Notes: generated by a model from the sequence alone, not told the origin. A stretch of DNA of 5,866 nucleotides from Propionibacteriaceae bacterium UBA4569 (GCA_002387005.1 DGKN01000169.1:135-6000); one strand, 5' to 3'. Positions 1 to 5,453 are shown, numbered from the stretch's first letter. Numbers and translations: made by a program.

Positions 1-16
1 GTGGGCAGGGCGATGG

Positions 17-22
17 AATACT
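17..22 (+). promoter_or_regulatory. Candidate -10 element for the M18 aminopeptidase gene (possible leaderless start)
   Basis: The hexamer AATACT matches four of six positions of TATAAT. It ends six bases before the ATG at 29, so transcription would begin at or next to the start codon. No convincing Shine-Dalgarno sequence lies at the usual distance, which fits a leaderless mRNA, a common situation in actinomycetes. The matching -35 element would fall at or beyond the left edge of the window and cannot be assessed. Confidence 0.35.
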
Positions 23-28
23 GACCCC

Positions 29-1297
29 ATGCCCAGCGACTCCGCACTCGAACTCATCGCCGGCTTCGGCGACTTCGTCACCTCGTCCCCGACCAGCTAC
101 CACGCTGCGGCCGAGATGGCGGCCCAGCTCACGTCTGCCGGGTTCACCGCGCTGGTTGAGAAGACGGCCTGGGATGACGTCGCCGGCGCCCACTTCGTCG
201 TCCGCGATGGTGCGTTGATCGCGTGGCTGACCCCCGACTCGGTCGACGACCAGACGGGCTTTCGGATCGTCGGGTCGCACACCGACTCCCCGGCCTTCAA
301 GCTGAAGCCGAACCCCGTGCGCACCGTCGAAGGCTGGCAGCAGTTCGGGGCCGAGGTCTACGGCGGGGGTCTGCTGAACTCGTGGCTCGACCGGGAACTG
401 GGTCTTGCCGGGCGGCTGGTCACCATCGACGGAACCGTCACGCTGGTGCGCACCGGACCGATCGCCCGGATCGCCCAATTGGCACCCCACCTGGACCGCA
501 GCGTCAACGAGAACCTGCACCTGGACCGCCAACAGCACCTGATGCCCTTCTACTCCCTCGACCCGGGCCTCGACATCGAGGAGTACCTGTGCCGGATGGC
601 CCGCATCGACGCGAGTGACCTGGCCCACCACGACGTGTTCACCTTCCCGACCGAGGCGCCGGCGGTGTTCGGGCCGGATGAGGAGTTCTTCGCCTCATCC
701 CGGATGGACAACCTGTCCAGCGTCTACGCGAGCCTGCGCGCACTCCTGGACGCCGAACCCGGACCCGATGTCGTGGTGCTGGCCGCCTTCGACCACGAGG
801 AGGTCGGGTCGTCGACGCGATCCGGTGCGTGCGGCCCCTTCCTGGAGGACGTGCTGGTGCGGCTGGCCGAGGGGATGGGGATGATGGGCGACGGCTACCG
901 CGCGATGTTGGCGCGTTCGTCGTGCCTTAGCGCGGACGCCGGCCACGCCGTGCACCCCAACTACGTCGGGATGTTCGACCCCAACAACCACCCCGTACTC
1001 AACGGTGGGCCGCTGCTCAAGATCAACGCAAACCAGCGCTACGCCACCGACGGCGTCGGCGGTGCGCTGTGGAAGCGGGCCTGCGAGGCGGCTGATGTTC
1101 CCACCCAGCCCTTCGTCAGCAACAACGCCGTGCCCTGTGGGTCGACGACTGGTCCGCTGACCGCGACCCGGCTGGGCATCACGACCGTCGACGTGGGCAT
1201 TCCGCTGGTGAGCATGCACTCCGCCCGCGAGCTGTGTGGGGTCGAGGACCCGTGGTACTTCACCCGGGCGATCGGTGCCTACTGGGCCGGGGCCTGA
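29..1297 (+). CDS. apeB: M18 family metallo-aminopeptidase (aspartyl aminopeptidase-like)
   Basis: Cytosolic dinuclear-zinc exopeptidase that removes N-terminal residues from peptides, in this family often acidic ones; the role is peptide turnover. The 422 residues are full length for M18. Expected metal and catalytic motifs are all present: GSHTDSP with His84, WLDRELG with Asp121, SRMDN with Asp227, DHEEVGSS with catalytic and metal-binding Glu257/Glu258, and the C-terminal MHSARE with His397. SADAGHAVHPNY (301-312) and the Gly/Thr-rich GSTTGPLTATRLG (371-383) are also typical. There is no signal peptide. The ATG at 29 is chosen because the N-terminus then matches the family start and a -10-like hexamer lies just upstream. 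Nothing suggests decay. The downstream neighbour is a pseudogene, so no functional partner is implied. The symbol is by family convention; exact substrate preference is not visible. Confidence 0.95.
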   Translation: MPSDSALELIAGFGDFVTSSPTSYHAAAEMAAQLTSAGFTALVEKTAWDDVAGAHFVVRDGALIAWLTPDSVDDQTGFRIVGSHTDSPAFKLKPNPVRTVEGWQQFGAEVYGGGLLNSWLDRELGLAGRLVTIDGTVTLVRTGPIARIAQLAPHLDRSVNENLHLDRQQHLMPFYSLDPGLDIEEYLCRMARIDASDLAHHDVFTFPTEAPAVFGPDEEFFASSRMDNLSSVYASLRALLDAEPGPDVVVLAAFDHEEVGSSTRSGACGPFLEDVLVRLAEGMGMMGDGYRAMLARSSCLSADAGHAVHPNYVGMFDPNNHPVLNGGPLLKINANQRYATDGVGGALWKRACEAADVPTQPFVSNNAVPCGSTTGPLTATRLGITTVDVGIPLVSMHSARELCGVEDPWYFTRAIGAYWAGA

Positions 1298-1353
1298 CGG
1301 GACAGGTCACCGTTTCGTGACATCTGGTCAAGGGATCGTGCGGTTACTCGACG

Positions 1354-1473
1354 ATGTCCCGGAGCAATGACGCGGTGTTGGGCGACCTCGATGTCCACAT
1401 CGCCCTGCAACACCACGACAAGCCGGTTGGTTCGGACGAAATCCGAGCGCTCGCCGAGAACCAGGAGTGGTGA
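1354..1473 (+). other. Doubtful 39-codon ORF, possibly a gene remnant
   Basis: An ATG at 1354 opens 39 codons ending at TGA 1471-1473. The peptide begins MSRSNDAVLGDLDVHIALQ and ends DEIRALAENQEW. Its composition (acidic, with Val, Leu and Ala in plausible spacing) looks more protein-like than the other frames here, and the frame is open back to a stop at 1318. I do not recognise a family. No good ribosome binding site precedes the ATG. Its stop lies one base before the GTG at 1475 that may once have opened the following pseudogene, so the two could have been coupled. It may be the tail of a deleted gene, a small real gene, or chance. Confidence 0.25.
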
Positions 1474-1474
1474 C

Positions 1475-2052
1475 GTGTCCTACATGTGCGCTCGCCACGT
1501 TTTCCAGGTCACCGGACCCGCCTTGAGCCGCGGGCCGGCACATGGAGCCGTGGCCGCCTTCCTCGACGACGCGCCCAGCAAGCGCAACCTCCACCTCTTC
1601 GGCATCAGCGTGCAGGCACCGGCAACCACCTCGTCCGCGTTGGCAGCGAGATCGCCCGCCAGGTGCACGAGTTCGGGCCCGAAGAGCTCGTCCTGCTCGA
1701 CCGCGACGAGTCGGGCCTGCACTCCACCCAGCTGAGCATCTGGAACCAGGGCTTGCTGAAAACACGCAACATGATGCTGTGCGACATCCGCGACGAGGCC
1801 GCCCTCGACGCCGTCTTCGCCGAGAACCAGCCCGATGTCGTCTTCCACGCGGCGGCTCTGAAGCACCTGCGTGGCACCGGCCATGAGCTGATCACCAGCG
1901 TCGCCGTCCCCGCGGTCGATCCGGTGCAGCTGGGTGACATCGACGGCAGCGACCCGGACGAAATGGCCAAGCTCACGGCACAGCGGGCGTCCCTGCCGCT
2001 GGGCACGACCGCCGCGCCACCGACCCGTCCGAAGTTGTCGGCGGTAGTCTGA
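1475..2052 (+). pseudogene. Decayed CapD/FlaA1-type nucleotide-sugar dehydratase/epimerase (frameshifted, internally deleted)
   Basis: Intact relatives are roughly 600-residue membrane-anchored proteins that modify UDP-linked sugars for surface polysaccharide or glycan synthesis. Only scraps remain. From GTG 1475 (AGGAG at 1463-1467) one frame reads through AFLDDAPSKRNLHLFGISV, like the linker Rossmann domain of these proteins. About base 1613 the reading moves to another frame, consistent with loss of one base, and continues GTGNHLVRV. It then jumps into GSEIARQVHEFGPEELVLLD, the end of the NAD-binding glycine loop and the strand after it, but without the TGAGGSIG start. The match continues through DIRDEAALDAVF and PDVVFHAAALKHL (ending at 1869). 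The next residues, TGHELITSVAVPAVDP, resemble the extreme C-terminus, so most of the catalytic domain (including the Tyr/Lys region) is missing. The membrane helices are absent too. The family assignment is from memory of conserved motifs. No function is expected. Confidence 0.7.
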
Positions 2053-2085
2053 CCAACCGATTCCTCGACCGTGGCACCCAGCAAC

Positions 2086-2091
2086 TAGGCT
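2086..2091 (+). promoter_or_regulatory. Candidate -10 element for ychF (leaderless transcript)
   Basis: TAGGCT fits the actinobacterial TAnnnT -10 pattern. It ends eight bases before GTG 2100, placing the transcription start at about 2098-2100, on or beside the start codon. No Shine-Dalgarno sequence precedes the GTG, supporting leaderless translation. A weak -35 candidate, TTCCTC at 2061-2066, lies 19 bases upstream and is not convincing. Confidence 0.45.
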
Positions 2092-2099
2092 TGCTCGAC

Positions 2100-3173
2100 G
2101 TGGCACTCACCATTGGAATCGTCGGCCTCCCCAACGCCGGCAAGTCGACCCTGTTCAACGCGCTGACGCGCAACGACGTGCTCGCCGCGAACTATCCCTT
2201 CGCGACGATCGAGCCGAATGTCGGCATCGTGGGGGTGCCCGAACCGCGCCTGGACAAGTTGGCCGAGATCTATGACTCAAAGGCCAAGATCCCGGCGACG
2301 GTGAGCTTCGTCGACATCGCCGGCATCGTCAAGGGCGCGTCGCAGGGTGAGGGAATGGGCAATGCCTTCCTCGCCAACATCCGCGAGGCTGACGCAATCT
2401 GCCAGGTGACCCGCGTGTTCACCGACGACGACGTCACCCACGTCGACGGCAAGGTCAACCCGTCCAGCGACATCGACACCGTCACCACCGAACTGGTGCT
2501 GGCTGACCTGCAGACGCTGGAGAAGGCCCTGCCGCGCGTGGAGAAGGAGGCGCGGCTCAAGAAGGAGACCAAGCCCAAGTTTGACGCGATGACCCAGGCC
2601 GTCGAGGTGCTGAACTCCGGGCAGACGATCTTCGCCTCCGGCATGGACACCGAGCACCTGCGCGACCTGTGGCTGCTCACCGCGAAGCCCTTCATCTACG
2701 TCTTCAACTGCGACCAGGACGAGCTGGCCGACGAAGGCCTCAAGGCGCGGATGCGTGAGATCGTCGCCCCCGCCGAGGCCGTCTTCCTGGACGCAAAGTT
2801 CGAGAGCGAACTGATCGAGATGGACGAGGACGATGCGGCCGAGTTCCTGGCCGACGCGGGCGTCGAGGAGCCGGGCCTGAACATGCTGGCACGAGTCGGC
2901 TACGACACCCTCGGCCTGCAGAGCTACCTCACCGCCGGCCCCAAGGAGGTGCGCGCCTGGACGATTCGCAAGGGCGCCACGGCTCCCGAGGCAGCCGGCG
3001 TGATCCACACGGACTTCCAGAAGGGTTTCATCAAGGCCGAGGTGATCAGCTACGACGACCTCATCTCACTGGGCTCGGTCAAGGCCGCGCGCGAGGCGGG
3101 CAAGGCGCGCCTCGAGGGCAAGGACTACGTCATGCAGGACGGCGACGTGGTGGAGTTTCGTTTCAACGTCTGA
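2100..3173 (+). CDS. ychF: Redox-responsive P-loop ATPase YchF (OLA1 type)
   Basis: YchF is a universally conserved Obg-related NTPase that prefers ATP, associates with ribosomes and affects translation and oxidative-stress responses. With GTG 2100 as start the protein has 357 residues, normal for the family, and begins ALTIGIVGLPNAGKST in line with its relatives. An in-frame TTG at 2091 would add three residues but lies inside the likely -10 element. Visible parts: Walker A GLPNAGKST (9-17), NYPFATIEPN switch region (31-40), DIAG G3 motif (72-75), an inserted helical domain with many charged residues (about 113-196), the G4-position motif NCDQ (203-206), and a C-terminal TGS domain (about 274-357) ending in GDVVEFRFNV. 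The G4 motif is normally NxxE in this family, so Gln206 is unusual. The gene converges with the lipoprotein gene across a 31-base gap. Confidence 0.97.
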   Translation: MALTIGIVGLPNAGKSTLFNALTRNDVLAANYPFATIEPNVGIVGVPEPRLDKLAEIYDSKAKIPATVSFVDIAGIVKGASQGEGMGNAFLANIREADAICQVTRVFTDDDVTHVDGKVNPSSDIDTVTTELVLADLQTLEKALPRVEKEARLKKETKPKFDAMTQAVEVLNSGQTIFASGMDTEHLRDLWLLTAKPFIYVFNCDQDELADEGLKARMREIVAPAEAVFLDAKFESELIEMDEDDAAEFLADAGVEEPGLNMLARVGYDTLGLQSYLTAGPKEVRAWTIRKGATAPEAAGVIHTDFQKGFIKAEVISYDDLISLGSVKAAREAGKARLEGKDYVMQDGDVVEFRFNV

Positions 3174-3204
3174 GTCCCCGGGAGTTCTGCGTCGCGGTTC
3201 GGGA

Positions 3205-3759
3205 TCACTCACTCGCCGTGATTGTGACCGTTACGTCTCCTTCGCCGAGCATCTTGCGCATCCGGTCGGCGTCCACGTCAATGATCCGTCCGATCCTGGT
3301 GAACGTCCAGGCGTTGGTGTCGTAGTAGATGGCGAGCTTGTCGCCCTGGTAGAGGATGACGTCGCCCGGTCGAGTGGTGATCTGCTCGTCGTTGGTGGGC
3401 AGGCGCTGGGGGAGCGGCCCCACTTTCTCGAAACCGCCGTAGTCCTCCATCGCGAGTTCGAGGCCGCTATTCCCGACGAGGTCGGCAAATGCGTGCGCGG
3501 AGGAGTTATCGGCGAGCTGTAGTTCGAGGTCGTGTCCGTTGACAGAGACGATCATGGTGGTCTTCTCCCGAGCGTTGGTGGGGGTGCTCGATGCCGATGG
3601 CACCGGGGTTGCGGACGTGGAAATCGCTGAGCCGTTCGCACTGGATGGGGGTGATTCCGGTGCTGCGGTGCAGGCGACGAGCGCCGAAGCAACGAGCAGG
3701 ACGGTCGCGGCCCACGCGCCGGCCAGGCGGCGGATGGGCCGGGCATGGGTCAGAGTCAC
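3205..3759 (-). CDS. Predicted lipoprotein with cyclophilin-like fold domain
   Basis: Last gene of the three-gene operon. The 184 residues open with a basic stretch (RPIRRL) and a hydrophobic helix (about 13-29) ending in the lipobox LVAC, with Cys30 as the predicted lipidated residue. A Ser/Pro/Thr/Ala-rich linker (31-65) follows. Residues about 68-182 match the small cyclophilin-like family by motif: a beta strand MIVSVNGHDLELQL, MEDYGGFEKVGPLPQRLP (104-121), RPGDVILYQGDKLAIYYD (130-147) and a final strand VTVTI. Most members of this family that I know are cytosolic single-domain proteins of unknown function, and prolyl isomerase activity should not be assumed. The start is GTG 3759; its GTGA overlaps the stop of the upstream acetyltransferase gene by four bases, which implies translational coupling. 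The mature protein should be tethered outside the cytoplasmic membrane, apart from its two cytosolic operon partners. Confidence 0.85.
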   Translation of the reverse strand: MTLTHARPIRRLAGAWAATVLLVASALVACTAAPESPPSSANGSAISTSATPVPSASSTPTNAREKTTMIVSVNGHDLELQLADNSSAHAFADLVGNSGLELAMEDYGGFEKVGPLPQRLPTNDEQITTRPGDVILYQGDKLAIYYDTNAWTFTRIGRIIDVDADRMRKMLGEGDVTVTITASE

Positions 3760-4379
3760 GGTTCGATGTCACGCACTGGGCGTGCGGGAGTTCCGACCGC
3801 AACGGTACTGGGGGCGACATCCTTGGTGACGACGGATCCAGCGCCGACGACAGCCCCGTCTCCGATGGTGACTCCGGGCAGGACGGTCACGTTCGCACCC
3901 AGCCACGCACCGCGTCCGATGCGCACTGGGGCTGGGTGCATGTCGGCGCGACGCGCCGGGTTGAGGTCGTGGTTGAGGGTCGTGATGACGGCGTTGTGCC
4001 CGATCAGCGCGTCGTCGCCGATGTCGATCCCGCCCTGATCTTGGAAGCGGCAGCCGCTGTTGAGGAACACCCGCTCCCCGAAGCGGATGTTGCGGCCGAA
4101 GTCCGTGGTGAACGGCGGGAACATCCGGAACGAGGCGGGGACCTGTCGTCCGGTGAGGGCGCTCATCAGCTCCAAGACCTCCTCGGGGGAGCGGTAGGTC
4201 CCGTTCAGTTCGGCAGTCAGGCGCAGGGCTTCTTGGCTGGCGGCGTGCATGGCCTGATGGTGCGCCGAGTCCCCGCGGATCGTCTCGCCGGCGTCGAGGG
4301 CTGCCAGAAGGGCGTCGAGTCCTTCGATGGTCGCAGTCTCCCAGCGGCGATCCGGGGTGCGGTGAGCGGTGTCAGGCAT
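3756..4379 (-). CDS. LacA/Maa-type sugar O-acetyltransferase (left-handed beta-helix)
   Basis: Cytosolic enzyme expected to move acetyl from acetyl-CoA to a hydroxyl of a sugar or related small molecule, as in the maltose, galactoside and NodL acetyltransferases. The 207 residues start at ATG 4379, preceded five bases upstream by GGAGG. The reading frame is open further upstream, but that part is low-complexity Ser/Thr and overlaps the hydrolase, so it is rejected. The N-terminal helical part (about 18-80) resembles the maltose acetyltransferase cap domain. FRMFPPFTTDFGRNI (84-98) leads into hexapeptide repeats, with catalytic His137 in TTLNHD (133-138). The C-terminus carries APVRIGRGAWLGANVTVLPG, VVGAGSVVTKDV and the closing VGTPARPVRDIEP. 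The start overlaps the hydrolase stop by eight bases and the stop overlaps the lipoprotein start by four, so all three are probably made together. The acceptor is unknown. Confidence 0.93.
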   Translation of the reverse strand: MPDTAHRTPDRRWETATIEGLDALLAALDAGETIRGDSAHHQAMHAASQEALRLTAELNGTYRSPEEVLELMSALTGRQVPASFRMFPPFTTDFGRNIRFGERVFLNSGCRFQDQGGIDIGDDALIGHNAVITTLNHDLNPARRADMHPAPVRIGRGAWLGANVTVLPGVTIGDGAVVGAGSVVTKDVAPSTVAVGTPARPVRDIEP

Positions 4380-5367
4380 GCTGTCCTCCGAGTTGGGTGG
4401 TGAAGAACTGCTCGATCGTGTCGAAGGGGATGGCATGCGCGTCGCCTCCGTCGTAGAGGTCGACGTGGCTCGCACCCGGAACGATCACCAGCTCCTTGTT
4501 CTCGCCCGTCAGGAGCGCGAAGGCATCCTCACCCATGTAGCGGGAGTGGGCCTTCTCGCCGTGCAGCACCATGACGGCGTTCTCGATCTCGTCGGCGAAG
4601 CGCAGTAGGTCGGTGTTCATCCACGACAGGTTCGACGTGATGTTCCAGCCGTCAGTGGAGTTTCCGGAACGCTCGTGGAAGCCACGCACTGTCTTGTAAT
4701 ACGCGTGGTAGTCCACGAGGAACTGCGGTGCGTCAGCGGGCAGCTCCTCCGCTACGCCCCCGGCACGCTCGTAGCTGCCGGCGGCGTAGTCGGCCGTCCG
4801 CTGCGCGGCGAGGGCCCGACGGGCGGCCATCCGCTGCTCGGCGGAGTCATCGGCATCGTCGTAGCCCTTGGTTGCCACGCGGGTCATGACGTAAGAGGTG
4901 GACGCGAGCGTGGCCTTGATCCGGGGATCGAGGGCGGCCGCATTCAGGGCAATGCCGCCCCAACCGCAGATCCCGATGATGCCGATGGCCTCGGGGTCGA
5001 CATCGTCTCGGGTCGAGAGGGAGTCTACGGCTGCGGAGAAGTCATCAGTGTTGATGTCGGGGGAGGCGAGGCGGCGCGGCGTACCGCCGCTTTCGCCGGT
5101 GTAGGAGGGGTCGAACGCGACCGTGAGGAAACCGCGCTCGGCCATCGTCTGTGCGTAGAAGCCGGAGGCCTGCTCCTTCACCGCACCGAATGGGCCGGAC
5201 ACGGCCAGCGCGGGGAAGGGGACGGCGCCATCCTTCGGGCGGTAGAGGTCGGCAGCGAGTTCGATGCCGAAGCGGTTGTGGAAGGTCACCTTCTCGTGCT
5301 CGACCTGCTCGCTGAGGGGGAAGCTCTTGTCCCACTCGGTGGTCAGCGTGAGGGTTTGGGTCGTCAT
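4372..5367 (-). CDS. Alpha/beta hydrolase with Cys nucleophile (YcjY / dienelactone hydrolase-like)
   Basis: First gene of the operon. It encodes a cytosolic alpha/beta hydrolase of 331 residues without a signal peptide. An oxyanion-side segment SGPFGAVKEQ (57-66) and AFDPSYTGESGGTP (84-97) follow the first strands. The nucleophile elbow is GICGWGG (132-138), with Cys134 in place of the usual Ser, as in dienelactone hydrolase. HGEKAHSRY and GASHVDLYDG, with His301, supply the rest of the probable triad. Chemistry on an ester, lactone or similar bond is likely; the substrate cannot be read from the sequence. The start is ATG 5367, with AGGAG at 5377-5373 on the minus strand. An upstream in-frame start at 5424 would add 19 residues but lies inside the promoter/operator, so it is rejected. 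The gene's 3' end overlaps the acetyltransferase start by eight bases. Confidence 0.92.
   Translation of the reverse strand: MTTQTLTLTTEWDKSFPLSEQVEHEKVTFHNRFGIELAADLYRPKDGAVPFPALAVSGPFGAVKEQASGFYAQTMAERGFLTVAFDPSYTGESGGTPRRLASPDINTDDFSAAVDSLSTRDDVDPEAIGIIGICGWGGIALNAAALDPRIKATLASTSYVMTRVATKGYDDADDSAEQRMAARRALAAQRTADYAAGSYERAGGVAEELPADAPQFLVDYHAYYKTVRGFHERSGNSTDGWNITSNLSWMNTDLLRFADEIENAVMVLHGEKAHSRYMGEDAFALLTGENKELVIVPGASHVDLYDGGDAHAIPFDTIEQFFTTQLGGQHA
4385..4389 (-). promoter_or_regulatory. Ribosome binding site of the acetyltransferase gene
   Basis: GGAGG on the minus strand, five bases before ATG 4379 and inside the end of the hydrolase gene. It decides in favour of the 207-residue start over longer in-frame readings. 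Confidence 0.75.
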
Positions 5368-5372
5368 GGTGG

Positions 5373-5377
5373 CTCCT
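5373..5377 (-). promoter_or_regulatory. Ribosome binding site of the hydrolase gene
   Basis: AGGAG on the minus strand, five bases before ATG 5367. It lies downstream of the predicted transcription start (about 5398), leaving a leader of roughly 30 bases. This fixes the start and excludes the longer reading from 5424. Confidence 0.75.
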
Positions 5378-5378
5378 G

Positions 5379-5409
5379 TGGACAGGGGGTGCCGTACAGT
5401 GACTACTGT
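5379..5409 (+). promoter_or_regulatory. Predicted promoter of the merR-family gene
   Basis: TGGACA (5379-5384, five of six with TTGACA) and TACTGT (5404-5409, TAnnnT pattern) are separated by 19 bases, longer than the 17-base optimum. Transcription would begin near 5416, inside the operator dyad, so the regulator would be expected to control its own synthesis. The -10 overlaps the -10 of the opposing operon promoter. Confidence 0.45.
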
Positions 5410-5410
5410 A
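5395..5410. repeat. Perfect 6-4-6 inverted repeat at the overlapping -10 elements
   Basis: TACAGT (5395-5400), the spacer GACT, then ACTGTA (5405-5410). The right arm is the minus-strand -10 TACAGT of the operon promoter; the left arm lies around its predicted start site. It may be a second protein-binding dyad or a by-product of two back-to-back -10 sequences. Confidence 0.6.
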
Positions 5411-5435
5411 GAAGTTGAAGTCAACTTGAAGTCAA
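5405..5435 (-). promoter_or_regulatory. Predicted MerR-type promoter of the hydrolase-acetyltransferase-lipoprotein operon
   Basis: Read on the minus strand: -35 TTGACT (5435-5430), a 19-base spacer, and -10 TACAGT (5410-5405). Start of transcription is expected near 5398, about 31 bases before ATG 5367. A 19-base spacer centred on a dyad is the hallmark of promoters activated by MerR proteins, which twist the DNA to bring the two elements into register. Such a promoter should be poorly active until the regulator is induced. Confidence 0.7.
5412..5427. promoter_or_regulatory. Probable MerR-family operator dyad (7-2-7)
   Basis: AAGTTGA, AG, TCAACTT: perfect seven-base arms around a two-base centre. 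The dyad axis (5419.5) is half a base from the middle of the operon promoter's 19-base spacer (5411-5429). This is where a dimeric MerR protein is expected to bind. It also covers the predicted start site of the divergent regulator gene, so one site could serve both activation of the operon and autoregulation. Confidence 0.7.
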
Positions 5436-5436
5436 C
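5415..5436. repeat. Tandem duplication of an 11-bp unit across the operator
   Basis: The unit TTGAAGTCAAC occurs twice with no gap (5415-5425 and 5426-5436). Each copy contains a short TTGA-AG-TCAA dyad. The first belongs to the main operator; the second overlaps the -35 of the operon promoter. The 11-base period is close to one helical turn, so two such sites would face the same side of the DNA. Confidence 0.8.
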
Positions 5437-5440
5437 GTCT

Positions 5441-5445
5441 GGAGG
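5441..5445 (+). promoter_or_regulatory. Ribosome binding site of the merR-family gene
   Basis: GGAGG, eight bases before GTG 5454. It supports the GTG as the true start over the later in-frame GTG at codon 8, which would cut into the DNA-binding helix. Confidence 0.7.
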
Positions 5446-5453
5446 CGGAGAGC

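Noticed and set aside
695..1219. Minus-strand open frame (174 codons) opposite the aminopeptidase
   Set aside because: Overlaps an intact M18 gene with all metal ligands; composition is that of a shadow frame.
1306..1321. Hairpin GTCAC-cgtttc-GTGAC just after the aminopeptidase gene
   Set aside because: A five-base-pair stem without a T-tract is likely to arise by chance at this composition; not enough for a terminator call.
1451..1830. 14-base repeat TCGCCGAGAACCAG at 1451-1464 and 1817-1830
   Set aside because: The two copies encode AENQ in separate coding-like contexts, flanks do not match, and codon bias makes such matches plausible by chance. There is no sign of a mobile element.
1480..2106. 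Minus-strand open frame (208 codons) over the pseudogene
   Set aside because: The plus strand carries recognisable CapD/FlaA1-like segments in order, and the minus translation shows no motif. Long antisense frames are expected at this GC content.
2277..3008. Minus-strand open frame (243 codons) opposite ychF
   Set aside because: Antisense to a certain housekeeping gene, with His/Gly/Val-rich shadow composition.
3174..3204. Transcription terminator between the convergent ychF and lipoprotein genes
   Set aside because: The 31-base gap contains only a weak TCCCCG/CGGGA pairing with a bulge and no T-run. It is too poor to call.
3591..4403. Long plus-strand open frame (270 codons) across the acetyltransferase and lipoprotein genes
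   Set aside because: It is antisense to two genes with clear family motifs, has low-complexity Gly/Val/Arg composition typical of GC-rich shadow frames, and shows no recognisable domain.
4380..4475. Extended acetyltransferase N-terminus from 4475
   Set aside because: The added residues are Ser/Thr-rich low complexity and come from reading the hydrolase gene in another frame. ATG 4379 has GGAGG five bases upstream.
4675..5418. Plus-strand open frame (247 codons) opposite the hydrolase
   Set aside because: Shadow of the hydrolase gene. It would also run into the divergent promoter region and has no family motif.
5368..5424. Extended hydrolase N-terminus starting at 5424
   Set aside because: The extra 19 codons would lie over the operator, -10 and predicted transcription start. 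ATG 5367 has AGGAG at the right distance and matches the family N-terminus.
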